This document shows positions 9,291-22,450 of a DNA stretch of 64,000 bases, in pieces; the stretch's first letter is position 1; each line of letters begins with the position of its first letter. The stretch lies in the NCBI GenBank assembly GCA_900708905.1, contig CAADRB010000038.1:135892-199891 (forward strand), read 5' to 3'. The stretch comes from Hymenolepis diminuta. Its lineage: Eukaryota > Platyhelminthes > Cestoda > Cyclophyllidea > Hymenolepididae. The translations under genes were made by a program, and so were the position numbers. The notes beneath the pieces are model-generated. The model was not told the origin of the DNA and made no database searches. It worked only from the letters and a program-made list of their open reading frames with translations.

Positions 9291-12200
9291 GAGAGGGAGA
9301 ATATATCAAAATGTGGATATTTGATAGCTGAGAAAAAAGATACGCTATTTAAGGTCCTATCAAGGGTATGAACTGATTTGGGTTATATGAAGGCTGAATC
9401 ACCTGCGAGACTGATAGTTTACATACAGTCTCTAATCTTATTAAGCAAAGTTAAGGAGAACGTTTAATGTTTTATGTTAAGTTAATGTGTGTCCAATGTC
9501 AAACAGTGTTTTCTTAGGAAGAATTGAATTTGAAAATAATAATGATAAAGTAAGCGGCGGTTAAATACATCAAGCTGTAACAAAGAGGTCATGGGAATCA
9601 TGAAACATCTCCATTTAACTGAGTATTTATTGCAAATTATCACAGATCAAAATTTTTCCAGTGTCGAGGTATCTAAATTAATTAGGTTGATGAACTGATA
9701 TACCTCTGTGTCCTAAGGGTCCGTTTCTAATGGATTCCACTTGAGCCGAGATATCTCCACAGCCCAATAATTTATAAATGCATTTATGCTTATCAATATT
9801 TTTCGTTATTCGTGGGATGATGATACCTAAGAACCGGATTGAAAACTGTGTGAATAACACTAACAACGTTGACATTAAATGCTTCATCATGACGATTTAC
9901 ACAGGAATCTAGAGCTAGGTGGGGTCCCAACAAATTTTTACAAATTAAAACGCTACTTAAATATGATCGAGTAAAATGTAACAACAAGCGAACGGACATA
10001 TGATTGAACACTATTTTACATATGTAGTTGAAATGCACTGCAATATGGTATAGCGAACAAGCCAAATCACCCAAGTCTCTTGGACAGTCCGGAGGTTGCC
10101 GGAGAAGCGACCCCAATTTAGTGATAAACGAATTAGGATTTATTTGCAAGCGTTTCTTCGTAGGATATCAATCATATCTGGTCGTCTGTGTCTCCAGGTG
10201 ATGATTGGCATTGTTGTAGACATTTATGTAAATGCCGCCCTTTTCGATCTGTCTTTTATCGCATAGTTTAGTTAGTATCCCGATTAGCTTTCTCCTAATC
10301 TGCAGTTGGCTCAAAGGTGCTGAAGAGTAAATGACAGACGGAGATGGTGTACAAGGGACTATATCCGTTAACTGTTCACTACCATTCGCTGACATTTATT
10401 ACATATCGCAGTATGTATTTACATGTTGTCATAGCAATTAAAAGAGATGTTATCGAAATCATCCTCCCGGACACTCACTCTGTCTCGTCTTCCCACTCAC
10501 ATATCCGAATACGAATAAGTCACTAGAACTGAGGCAGATAACGATAATAAGTGATAAGAGACAGTTTACTAGGTACGGCAAACATAAAATAATAATTTCG
10601 GAAAAATGTGATGAAATAAAGCATTAACAACCGATTCTAAGAACATTATTTGTCACCTAGCCATTTTTATCAGGTATCTAAATGGATTCGTTTATAGATT
10701 TGTTTTCGATTATTGTGATATGTAAGAACTGGTATACACTTTCATGCACTTTACCATGTTTAGCCATATCTTATTTATAACTTCCATCGCGATTATTTTA
10801 CATACTCCCTGAGAATAATATTAATATCCAAGCCTTATAATAGGAGAGGTATAATCAAATTAGCATAACAAATAATAAGATGAAACCAATATCGATTTGA
10901 GCAAACTTGTCAATTAGAACCGAAAATACGTGGTTCTCTAAAACACGTGTATTTTGAAAGAAAGCGTTCTCCTTTCTGATCGCAGCTGTCAAACAAATTC
11001 AAAATAGGTGTCCGTCTTGATAACAATGGTGGCCGATCTTACATACCGTAAGCCACCTGTTACGTTACTAGACCGATATGGGCTTTCGGTGAACCAGCGA
11101 GAAGCTAGCGACCGGCCAATCCATGCTACTGACTGGTAGCCATGGTGGCAAGATGGTTGTTTCCTCTCACTTTCATATCCGTTAATGCTTCTTTACGTTC
11201 TCTATACACTTATATACTGCAGTACATGGTATTATGGCTCATACGCCTGGGCGACCTAAACAGCCACAAGGTGACTCACAAAAGCGTTAAAACTCGACAG
11301 CCGTTCTAAGAGTGATTAATTTGGTCTTTGTGCACGATGCCACCTTCACGTACCCTTACTCCCTCTTTCCTCTGCGATCGTCCAATTCATCACTAGCACA
11401 TATCAACTCTCAGTCTTCTAATTATAAAAAGGATGTTGCATCCTGTTAGTCATTAAGATCGTTATATTTTAAAGACCATGTCTTTAGGCCTAACTGAATT
11501 ATATTATAAAAATACCTTAGTTTAGGATTAGCGCTCCTGCAAAACGTTTATGCACTCTGTTCTTAATTGCCTTATCAATAAGATATTCTACAATCCTAAT
11601 TTGGACTACGCTACCTACATCATCTATCTAAACTTGATTACGAGCAACATAATCATTAAAACAATGGTCATAAATTACCCTTACTTGAATCTTGCAATGA
11701 AGTATTGTAGTTTAGACTGAATCAAATGTTTACTTTTTGACTACACCCTAAAAACGAGGGTATGGCGCATTTTTTTACTCTGTCATTAGTCTAACTGTGG
11801 CATAAACAGATAAGTCTCAAAAATCTTCCTAGTGGAATTTAAAATGTCCTCTCCTTCTCTCTCTTAATGAAACTAATAGTACTCTGCTGAGTTGTTTTTA
11901 TTGACTTAAAACAATAAAAATGAAATAGATTAATGATTATTAAGATATTTATAAAGTTGCTGTGAGAAGTTGTTGATCGTATAACCATCTTTGGTGATTT
12001 TGGCCAGCCTAACCTGCGTCGCCACAGTTATAACTTCATTTAGCGATACTAAATTTAACTGGCTATTTTTGTTACTGCAAATTATTAAACCTAAAGATGA
12101 ACTGAGAAAATGAGGTAGATGATATATCCCTAGGTAATCCCACTAGCTTAACCTTTAGTTCAGTCTTTCTTAAATAAAAACCTATTTAGTCCACATAAAC

Positions 12201-14311
12201 CTGTAGTTTCTCACGTCTATTTTAGCTCATAATTAAGTAAACGACAAAATATTGGGAATATCAGTAACCATGCTAATACCACTGGTAAGATTTGCATTTA
12301 TAACATTAACTCTTCTACAATATCATGAAAGGAGACAGTAATTACACTGTCGATGATGGGTTTATTTCCATCATTTCGTCTGGACTCGATGGTGTGATAA
12401 GAAATACGAAATTGAATGACAAATGAAAATTAGTTAATTCGTTTTTATTTACAAAGGCGAAGTATATCTGCTTATTGAGAAATAAAATAACTAAAACAAA
12501 CCACATAAATCAATCACTATGGCGATGCAATCCGATCAGAGATGGTAGCCGATATCGCCCTATCTGCGTTTTTCATGCATTCATTAAGTGCAGATTTAAA
12601 GCACATTACATATTCGCGGCTTATTAAAGTCATGCAGCATTGCCTCAAATCAAAATCGGCAACTTTAGTGGAAATTAAGGTAAAATGAGTATTTATGATC
12701 AATTTTGTCAGCTAGTACTAAAGTATATTTCCACGAATCAAAGTTTCTGTTGAAATGAAATGCTGTTAGCAGTGTCGAAATCCGGCTAAGTAAACTACTT
12801 CAAATGTTTTAACGTCTAATAAAATAGGGTTGTTATCATGCTTAAAATGTAAAAATTAAATTTTTTTATGCACTTATTCAACTAATTACAATGGCTATAA
12901 TGATTACCGATTTCATAATTTTTCACTCCTCAGATATTCTGGTAACTCAAGCACATGCACTTCTAAACAATCAACAGTAGGCAAATTCGGGTTCTGATTA
13001 ACAAAAGTGATTGTTATAAGTGAGGGGACATTAGATAAATGAGCTATTCATCTGATAAAATATTTTGACATTGTCAAATTTGTGACCTAACGTTCACTCG
13101 GTCATTTGCTTTTCTTGCCGCATATACGAAATATTTGAGGACTTGGTTGAATTCTGGTCAGTCCCCAAATCATCAAAAATCAGTTTGAAAAATATTATTT
13201 TTTGTTAATATCACCTGTACTGATTGGAGTACACATAACAAGCTTTCTGTATCTTCTTCAATGATAGGTGTAGAAACTGGCCAAATTGCCTATACAGAGA
13301 ATGAAAATATCGTTTTGGCATGTTCAATGCCTCGTGGTACAAAAATCGAAGCAAACTGGCCAGATTACTCAGGCAGACTATCTCACTCACCCATCAATCC
13401 ATCAAAATTTACTCTATCCTCTCCTCAAATCTGATCTGGTGTTACAAATAGGCTTAAGGACAACATTCGATGACATTTGTCGAGTCCTGACAACTGCACC
13501 TCATGAAGATTGTACATGAGTGACATTTCACTATGGAAACCACATATATTCTTGAATAAATTGGCCTGATGTCCAGAAACTCAGTTTCTGGATGTAGTAG
13601 CTTTTCCATCCAACGTCTGTTATTGTCTCCCACACAACTGTAATTTGCACAATGTCTAGTAATTCTTTGGTACGTAGTTTACAGTACGCCACACCGTGAC
13701 CTACAGAATTTTTACTTTTTCGTCAAAGCCCAGTTATCCAAATGGGAATTGACTCGATTAAATATGTCCTTCAACCTAAATTAAATCATAACTATGTTGA
13801 ATCTGGATATCTAACTCCATTTTAATTAGAATTCACTCTTATTAAGTTGACTGTCACGATGTTCGTATGACATGCGTTTGTCGTCCTAGCGACAAACAGC
13901 TCCCGCTCCTTCTCTTTCCAACCTATTTTCTTCTTTCTTTCCACCCCAATACCATAACAGTTGACTAAGAAATCATACTATCATTGTTAAAATTGCCTGA
14001 TTGAGGCTCACAATTCAAATAGGCTCACTCACATGCTTAAGCCACAATTATTATCAGTCAGTCTCCTCTTCCTAAGGTTCCTTTATCCCTCCTCTTTCAC
14101 TGTTCGTTACTTTTACTTATTTGCTATTAATAACAAAAGTGCAAATAATGAATAAGTCTCACAGTGACTTGCAGCGTTACAGTCTACTGCATTACGCTAC
14201 CTATGATTGGCCATGCAGGACAAGCGATTGGCAGGCTAGTTTACAATTAAAATCTATGATGAATTGTGATTCGTTTCCTGTCCATTTAGTATTTTAAATG
14301 AGTCCGCTAAC

Positions 14312-14320
14312 TATATATAA
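14312..14320 (+). promoter_or_regulatory. Possible TATA box of cathepsin L
   Basis: TATATATAA lies 28 bases before the chosen start codon. If used, it would give an extremely short 5' UTR. A CCAAT motif on the opposite strand is at about 14195-14205. The assignment rests on position only. Confidence 0.35.
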
Positions 14321-14348
14321 CTGTGCCACGGATCTGCGATTCACCGAG

Positions 14349-15587
<1,239 letters not shown>

Positions 15588-16521
15588 ATTCGGTTCCGAC
15601 AATTAGATTCAAATAGTAAAATGTGTTTTCCGATTGCTTTATGTGAATTCTCGATTTTATGAAATAAAATTGGAAAAAATAATAATACCGGTAATTTTCA
15701 TTTTCCAACATCTAATAACTTGACGTTTATTTAAACGAAAGATTTCTTTTGCCGTTTCTCGATTATAAGTGGAAATATTTTGATCATTTAAAAAGCTTAT
15801 TTCAGAAGACTGCTTTGAGCAAATTTAAGAAAACTTCACCATAGGACGACATCTTCTAAGAAAACACTTTTTATCACTTTTATTGACTGTTTTGAACATT
15901 TTCACCATGTGTTAAAAGTCACTAAAAAAAGAAACTTTAAGAATTGCATAGGTATTGATCATTAAAAAAGAATTAAAATTAATTTCTTACTTTCGAAGTT
16001 TCAGCTTGTCAGGATACAAAATTAATATAAAATTAGTAAGGTTAAAAAATATCTATCGTAGATTTTTCCCTTTAAATCCACTCACCGTGTCCTCGCTATT
16101 TAGCATCACAAACAAATATTTTTGCTATGTATAACACTTTTTGACCAATTTGATTTCACTATTTTCATTTAACAACTTTTCAGAGCCTTAGAAAATATCA
16201 TAATAATCTGACCCGATAAAAAGATCATTGGTTAAACCTGACTTTATCTGGCTCGATTATTTTCGGATTATAAAGATGGAAAGTTCTCAACCAAATTTCA
16301 TTCTAATTCCTACAATAATTGATAAAACCTGACGTACAAGTATCTTTCTTAATAAATCATTTTTGCTGATAAAATTGCATTCAAGTTCGGTGAATAATTA
16401 GTTAATGGAGATAGTAAGAGGGAAAATGCGCGCAGGTTTGGGATAATTTTCATAAAACAAAGGGGAGAGGGTGCAATGAATAACAATTACATGTGCTCAC
16501 GTAGAAGGCAGCAGCGTATCA
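15588..16521. other. Convergent intergenic region, cathepsin L / mucin-like gene
   Basis: About 930 AT-rich bases between two convergent genes. An AATAAA at 15663-15668, 75 bases after the cathepsin stop, is the likely polyadenylation signal of that gene. Nothing else is recognised. No canonical signal for the minus-strand mucin gene was identified close to its stop. Confidence 0.6.
15663..15668 (+). terminator. Polyadenylation signal of cathepsin L
   Basis: Canonical AATAAA, 75 bases past the stop codon and the first such motif downstream. Confidence 0.65.
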
Positions 16522-19500
16522 TCAAGCCTCATCAATAAAGAGCCATTCACCACGTCCTTTACCAATGTCTCTGGAATCTTCTTCCTCTTCTCCTCCTGGA
16601 GCATTTGAAGCCCCACTAGCCCTTCGGCGACCCAATTCTGTCAGCAGAACAGTGTCAGCCCCCTCTCCATCAGAATTGTCAGACAGAGAGATAATCTTTA
16701 CTGCTCGCACTGTACTGGTGGGATGCCTTGCCGAGGGGTTTCCATGTACCATACACAATCGATTAGCTCTCCTAAACAGACCTCTTCTTTTACATCCACA
16801 GTGGAACTTCTGTGATTGAGGAGGCGCAAGAGGTTGTATTGTTGGCTGAGGTGAAGAGGTCGATGGAATTGGGTTCATTGCGGTGGCCCCTGATTGAGTT
16901 GTCATCCAGGCTTGTGCTGACATCCCCTTACTCCAGCTATCTGCAAACTCTGTCGCCAGACCACGTTCAACTCGAATTAGACTAACTTTCGGTTGTCTGC
17001 TATCCCTCCTTCTGCAATGTATCCAACCAGCGATTAGAGACACGGCGAGAATGCAGAGGAGAATTAGAAGGAAAATGAGGATTAGACCCATTGAAATGGC
17101 AGTTGCCAGGGTCATTCCCTCCGAGTCAGGATCTTTGGGTCGTTGAGGGCTAGGATCAGCTGCGGGCTTAAGTGGATCTAGTGGTTTCTCTGTAACCGCG
17201 GGTTGTAGTGCCTGAGTTGTTTGAATGAACTCCTTTGTAGCGATTTCATTCGATGGTACGGTCTGAATTTCCTCATTTTTAGGGCGTTTAGGCGTAGTGG
17301 TTACTTCTGGAACAACTGTTGTAATCTCGCCCATCGTAATTTCTGGCTTTTCATGGGGTGGTGAGCTTGGAATCTGACCCGTTTGAGAAGTTATTTTCAC
17401 ATTCTCAATAGAAGTAGGAACAGCCGGAGGTTGTGGTTGAAGCTGTTCCCCTTTATTTGGTTGTGGTGTTGAACTAATACTTTGGATTGTTTTTGTAATT
17501 TCAGCAGACAGTGTGCTTTGCGCCTCAGTTTCAGTCCGTCCTATTGAAACAGTTGGATCGACGTCCTCAAGAGAAATATTAGTGGTTGATTTTGTTACCT
17601 CAGTTTCGCTTGTGCTTAAAGACGATTCTCTGGTGACAGCAGCTGTGATGGTTGTAGGAGAAGTCGATGATAGTGCCTGTGATTGTGTTAAATCAGAAAC
17701 TGAAGGGCTTTCTGAACTCGTGTTCATTTCTGGCACTGAATCACCTGGAACGGGAGTAATAGCAATCGGTTGTCCTGTTGAAACTGTTTCAGAAATGACA
17801 GAGCTTGGTGCAGTTGGAAGTACTTCAGTTTCAACTTCATCTGGAAGTGGAGAACTAAGAGTGGTCGATTGTGGTAAATTTGACATCAGTGTTGTTTCAG
17901 TAACGGCAATGACTGAAGCAGTTGAATGTATCCCTGGGATCAAATGAGTAGTTGTTGTGGAATCTTCTAATACTGTTGGTATTTGAGTACCTGAACCTAA
18001 AGTACTTGGAGGTATTTCTGTTGTGTTTTCTCCAACAGCTGATGTTGATGTGATCATGACTTCAGGAATAACTAAATTAGTTTTTTCACTTGCAATTGTC
18101 GTTAATTTTGACGTCTCTGACTCAGGTCCTGTTTTTGCTTCTATTACAATGGCCATTTTAGTAGAAGTACCAGTATTACCAGTAATGGTATAAGTTTTAT
18201 CTGCTGTTGATTCAGCAGGAGAACCCGTAATTGTCAGTATTTCAGCTGGTTTAACCATTTCAGTAATGGTTATCTCGGCTTTCGGCGGCTCGGTTATTAC
18301 TGTTGTCGCAACATTACCTTGAATCGACGCAGCAGAAACTGCACTGGTTTTCCAAAAGTTACCACTTGCAGCTGCACTCTGAGTTGTTTGTACCGTTGGC
18401 AGAGCCAATGTAGTAATTATTGAGGCAGCAATCTCTTTTGGTTTAGACGCCGTAATCACATCACTTACTGTTGCTGCTCTCTTATTATTTTCAATTTCAG
18501 TAGCAATCTGAACAGAACCTTCCGTTGGGAAAGCAGTTGAAGACCTTATAGCAGGGGAAATCTTATCGTTAGCTTCTAAAGGCGCAATTGTTATTGAGAC
18601 ACTTTCAGTAGTCTGAATAGACATTACACCAGCCGTAGAAGATGTCTTATCAAATATTTTTGAACCAGCAGTCCCAATAGATGCAGACTGAACATCCTGA
18701 GTAGTCTGTTCTAAGGGTTTCGCTGATGTTAACGGTTGAGCAGCTGTTACTACTTGAGCTCCTACAGCTGTTGTAAAAAGTGTTGTTGTCGTATCCACAA
18801 CTGGTCCAATCTTTGAAACTTCCGGAATACGGCTTGAAATCGGAGTTTCTTCCTGAATTTTCTCTGTTACAGCAGCGATTGGAATTGTTGTCACTTCCTG
18901 TAAGGCCATCTCCTTAACTTTTGCGGTTGTTATTTGTTCTTGGGCTGCTGATGCAGATCCAGTAGCTTTAATGACTGTTACATTTTCCATCATTATTTGA
19001 GTAGAAATAACTGCTGCAGGTGTTGTTGACAAAGTCACAGTTGTGGGTGGGTCTGAAGTGATAACAGAACTAGCCATTTGCTTAACTGGAGCAGAAATGC
19101 TTAACAACGTTGTTATTTCGACCGGTACTGAAGTTGAAATTGGAGTAGTTACTGATGGTGTCTCTTTAGAGGGGTTGGCTGTTGTAATCGGACCATCCTC
19201 ACTTATAATAACTACTGACTCCTGTGTGGATGATGAAGTTGCTATCAAAGAAGTAGTTTCCTTTAATTCACTAGTTTGTACTGTTCCTGATATCTCAGAA
19301 ATTGGAGGCGTAGAAATCAAAGTTGCCATTATTTGCGGATGTGACCGTACAGTCGTTAGTAATTCCGCATCTTTCACAGGAAGATTAGTGATTATAGGAG
19401 TTGTAACTGTCGTTGTAATCAAATCTTGAGACTCAGGAGTTTCAGAAACAGAGATCATCAGTGTTTTTGTCACAAGTGGTGGAGGTGCAGTTGTTATGTT

Positions 19501-20040
19501 TACTGATTTCAATCCATTGTCTGGTATGCTGTTAGTAGAAACCGTTGGCCCTTCCGAATATTCCAATTTCATATCTGATTCTTGCGGTTCAGTGGTTTCA
19601 GTGGAGGAAATTGTTGATATCCCAGTCATAATGGTTGGCGACGCAGATGTCGATTTTATCTCCTCCAGTGGTTTACTAATTTTAGAATCTGTAGTCTCCA
19701 CTTTTATCAGTGTGATATCTGTCTGTGGTGTCAAAGTAGTCGCTTCTACTTTTAGTGTAGTTGGAGGACCTTCGGTTAAGTAGGAAAAATATCTCGATTC
19801 CATTTCTTCTAAGGGCACAACTTTCATTGGGATTTCCGCATCGTTTAACGTTACCATAGGAGTAGTCTGAAAGGTGGCAAAAAGACCAGAATTTTCTCGT
19901 GAGGAAATTTGCTGTTCAGAAGTGCTGGAAGTCGGATCGAGAGGCAAGGAAGTGGGAAGACCATAACAGCGCAATACCGTAAAGGAAACGAGTAGAAGTG
20001 AAAGAAGAGTCAAGGAATGGCATTCAAATAACGGCCGCAT
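16522..20040 (-). CDS. Intronless mucin-like type I membrane protein
   Basis: A single open frame of 1172 residues. Residues 1-27 form a signal peptide (hydrophobic LTLLSLLLVSFTVL). Residues about 28-978 are extremely rich in Thr and Ser, with scattered Pro, Val, Ile and Glu, recurring TT, ITT, VTT and STE words, and no cysteine that I can see; this is the composition of an O-glycosylated mucin ectodomain. There is no exact tandem repeat. A single membrane span lies at about 979-1007 (SMGLILIFLLILLCILAVSL). The 165-residue tail has a basic stop-transfer HCRRR, a Cys-rich basic patch (FHCGCKRRGLFRR), an acidic serine run (SLSDNSDGEG, casein-kinase-like), RRRAS (PKA-like) and a conserved-looking end, GEWLFIDEA. 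A surface or glycocalyx role in the tegument is inferred. The absence of introns over 3.5 kb is unusual beside its neighbours. An acceptor-like ACATTTAG lies nine bases before the ATG. No named orthologue is recognised. Confidence 0.88.
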   Translation of the reverse strand: MRPLFECHSLTLLSLLLVSFTVLRCYGLPTSLPLDPTSSTSEQQISSRENSGLFATFQTTPMVTLNDAEIPMKVVPLEEMESRYFSYLTEGPPTTLKVEATTLTPQTDITLIKVETTDSKISKPLEEIKSTSASPTIMTGISTISSTETTEPQESDMKLEYSEGPTVSTNSIPDNGLKSVNITTAPPPLVTKTLMISVSETPESQDLITTTVTTPIITNLPVKDAELLTTVRSHPQIMATLISTPPISEISGTVQTSELKETTSLIATSSSTQESVVIISEDGPITTANPSKETPSVTTPISTSVPVEITTLLSISAPVKQMASSVITSDPPTTVTLSTTPAAVISTQIMMENVTVIKATGSASAAQEQITTAKVKEMALQEVTTIPIAAVTEKIQEETPISSRIPEVSKIGPVVDTTTTLFTTAVGAQVVTAAQPLTSAKPLEQTTQDVQSASIGTAGSKIFDKTSSTAGVMSIQTTESVSITIAPLEANDKISPAIRSSTAFPTEGSVQIATEIENNKRAATVSDVITASKPKEIAASIITTLALPTVQTTQSAAASGNFWKTSAVSAASIQGNVATTVITEPPKAEITITEMVKPAEILTITGSPAESTADKTYTITGNTGTSTKMAIVIEAKTGPESETSKLTTIASEKTNLVIPEVMITSTSAVGENTTEIPPSTLGSGTQIPTVLEDSTTTTHLIPGIHSTASVIAVTETTLMSNLPQSTTLSSPLPDEVETEVLPTAPSSVISETVSTGQPIAITPVPGDSVPEMNTSSESPSVSDLTQSQALSSTSPTTITAAVTRESSLSTSETEVTKSTTNISLEDVDPTVSIGRTETEAQSTLSAEITKTIQSISSTPQPNKGEQLQPQPPAVPTSIENVKITSQTGQIPSSPPHEKPEITMGEITTVVPEVTTTPKRPKNEEIQTVPSNEIATKEFIQTTQALQPAVTEKPLDPLKPAADPSPQRPKDPDSEGMTLATAISMGLILIFLLILLCILAVSLIAGWIHCRRRDSRQPKVSLIRVERGLATEFADSWSKGMSAQAWMTTQSGATAMNPIPSTSSPQPTIQPLAPPQSQKFHCGCKRRGLFRRANRLCMVHGNPSARHPTSTVRAVKIISLSDNSDGEGADTVLLTELGRRRASGASNAPGGEEEEDSRDIGKGRGEWLFIDEA

Positions 20041-21169
20041 AGTTCTGGGCTAAATGTAGTGATTATGAGAGTGACTATCTTTCGCTCCATATGTGCATGA
20101 CTACGGGTCGTCATTGGTGTGTCCATATGACCATTGCCTGAATCTATAATGAGATTGAACGCGTATGCAAAACGCTCATGAGCTAGCAACGGTTTCACAG
20201 CTCGTTCACATAGCATTTGGAAATGTGATTTGCCACAGTTCCAGAAATATGTGCGCTTGTACATGTGTCTGAAAGCACTTTAAATTATCTGAGATATCTT
20301 GTGTCTAAAAATCCCTACTCCCACCCCATCCATCGCTCACAAAAATATATTTGCATCATCTGGAGAGTGGGTTAAAAATGCCATTGGGTTCTGGACATAT
20401 GCAGAAATTAGTTGATATATACAATCATTTGTTTATATAAAATAATAATTTAAATCCATTCTGTACCCGATCGAAAGAAAATGATCCCGGAACAATTTTG
20501 AATATTCCCTGCTTGTTTACTTCTTGAGTACAGTACTGTTTACCACTTAATTAACAGTAATAGATATTTTTTTTTGTTTTTGGCAATTAAGTTGAGTAGT
20601 GATGTGAAAGATAATTTCTCTGTGATAAATCTGTCCAATGCCACCTTTCAAATCCTTAGGCGATCTTTGAGGACAAACAAGTAGCCTACTATGCCTAACT
20701 CTGGCGAGTTTCGCTATTTGCAATTTTATTTTTGTCGGATTTGACAATCATCAACAAATAGAGTTATCCAAGTCTAAATAACTCCAATTTCCTGCTGCCA
20801 GTTTAAATTAGATAACTTTGTTACTAATATGAAACTGAATTGAGCATTTTCATTGCATCATCTCTCAAGTACTGAATTGTCGATTAAGGGATTGCTAATC
20901 TCACATCTGGCTATGTATGATCACCACTGGAAAATTTATCTCTACAATTATTGTCAAATCAGACAGCCAGCCGTTTATCTCGTGTCCCACTTTAAATAAG
21001 TTAACTTATTTTCTTAATTAAAACTACCGTTTGAGCTACAGTTTCTGAAGTCTGATTAATTGTAACATCGTAAAGTTACCTTGAGTGAGCGCAGTTCAGT
21101 GAGTTCTATTGAATTAAAAATATTTTTTCCTTCAAACCCTAAATCCTAGCTTGTTTTAGCTAAAAGATT

Positions 21170-21390
21170 TACTGAAATGTAGATGGGAGTGGAACAACCA
21201 CTCATTCTTTAAGCTCACACCATTCCTAATATTAGCCTTCTTTGGTATCAAAAAAATTAGAACTGGGTTATGAAATATTTGACTTGAGAATTCAAATTTC
21301 TGTTCAAGATCAGTGGAATTGTCCCTAATTGCCCTCAAAACTATCCTATACTCATCAAGCATCCTGAAGTAGTTAAGGATAAAGAGGCAC
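21170..21390 (-). repeat. Dispersed repeat, family C, copy 1
   Basis: Minus-strand match to 57010-57300 (minus) and 35440-35720 (plus). The shared order is a TTTGAATTCTC-like word, a variable middle, GGCTAA-ATTAG in two copies, then GAGTTTAAAGAA-like and TTCCACTCCCATCT-like words. Divergent, with no intact coding content. Confidence 0.45.
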
Positions 21391-22235
21391 AAATTACAAC
21401 TCGAACTTTTTAGAAATCTTTACTTTTCAGAAACATTATCTTCATGCTTTACTTCCCTCCCTATTTGTTAATTATACAGCTTTATATCCGAATAGCATCT
21501 GTAATACGAATAATAATAATTTGTTGATTAAATGAAGTTAGTAAAGTTGCAACTCAGTGTTATAAAAGTTATCAATTCTTAACCGAAATTCCCATGTTTT
21601 CTGGAACCAATGCTAATTGAACTATAATTCGACCTCTATATTGATTCCATAATATCTCTGCGATTCATTTGTCAGTAATCTTAAACAACCATACCTTTAT
21701 CTGCCTTCATTCTCTGAATGTTCATTAAAAGTAGTTGACGTCAGTCTTAAGAAGCAGACCTAAACAACTCCTCACTTAGAGGACAACGAGTGATGTAGGT
21801 ATTTTTAATACATTTATGAATTATTTAGTCGGAGGGCTTAATGTGTCGAAAATGGCTAACTAAAGAAAACTGGTTGAACCCTATTAAGTGTAATTATTAT
21901 TATAAATTTTGGAACAAAAATGAATTTGAGCTCGATTCATTGTAGGTCAGTTTACCGTTTATACCTTGGATCAACAGAGGTCGGATCTAATCAGTCAATG
22001 AATAGTCTGAGAATTACATGTTGGGTACATTTCCAGAAATTAAAATTCATAATTGATGTGGTTTACTGATACAAATTTTCATTCTCTATTTCAATACCAC
22101 GTGGAAAATATGTTTCTGTAGATTAGCATACAAAGTAAATCTAATTTGAAAACGAAAGTAATAGGAAAACAAATGTGATATTTTCGGTGCATACTTCATC
22201 CCTTCTGCAGGGGATCATCCATTATTGAATTTCTA

Positions 22236-22255
22236 CCCCCCCCCCCCCTTCCCCC
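22236..22255. repeat. Poly-C tract
   Basis: Thirteen C, two T and five C at the left edge of an LTR-like repeat. Such runs are slippage-prone and may be miscounted in the assembly. Confidence 0.8.
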
Positions 22256-22257
22256 AC

Positions 22258-22450
22258 CTGGGTATGCATGACCACCACTACAGCAGTTATCGCCTTATTT
22301 ATTGGCAAACCAGGCAGCCAATCATTTGCTGTGTGCCCACATTTATCTGTGCAAATTCATTCTATAAATAAAAAACGTTTGTTTGAGCTGCATGTCTACT
22401 TCCTTCTGGAATCTCAGTGGTTGAAGCTTTATAAAGGAAAGAATACTTGT
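22258..22450 (+). repeat. LTR-like dispersed repeat, family A, copy 3 (3' part)
   Basis: Matches 950-1120: ACCAGGCAGCCAATCATTTG against ACCAGGCAACCAATCATTTA, then TCTATAAATAAAAAACG and finally GTTGAAGCTTTATAA. The CCAAT, TATAAATA and AATAAA signals lie in the order of a promoter followed by a polyadenylation site within 60 bases, as in short LTRs. Confidence 0.55.

Larger units (their letters stand above)
6269..14348. other. Gene-poor, repeat-bearing intergenic region
   Basis: Eight kilobases between ISOC and cathepsin L. No protein-coding gene could be supported. It holds an LTR-like repeat (6690-6890), a 7SL-like stretch (7743-7795), a SINE-like copy (8108-8180) and another dispersed repeat (9130-9290). 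A more GC-rich block at about 11020-11170 may be a further repeat. About 11440-11475 resembles part of the family seen at 34130-34170. Open frames such as 7019-7231 and 13286-13519 are unconvincing. Confidence 0.6.

Noticed and set aside
16565..19783. Several plus-strand open frames (16565-16819, 17513-17947, 19043-19429, 19496-19783)
   Set aside because: They are antisense shadows of the mucin-like gene, created by its biased Thr/Ser codons.
20010..20264. Minus-strand open frame just upstream of and overlapping the mucin-like start
   Set aside because: Different frame from the mucin, no domain, and it crosses the probable 5' UTR.
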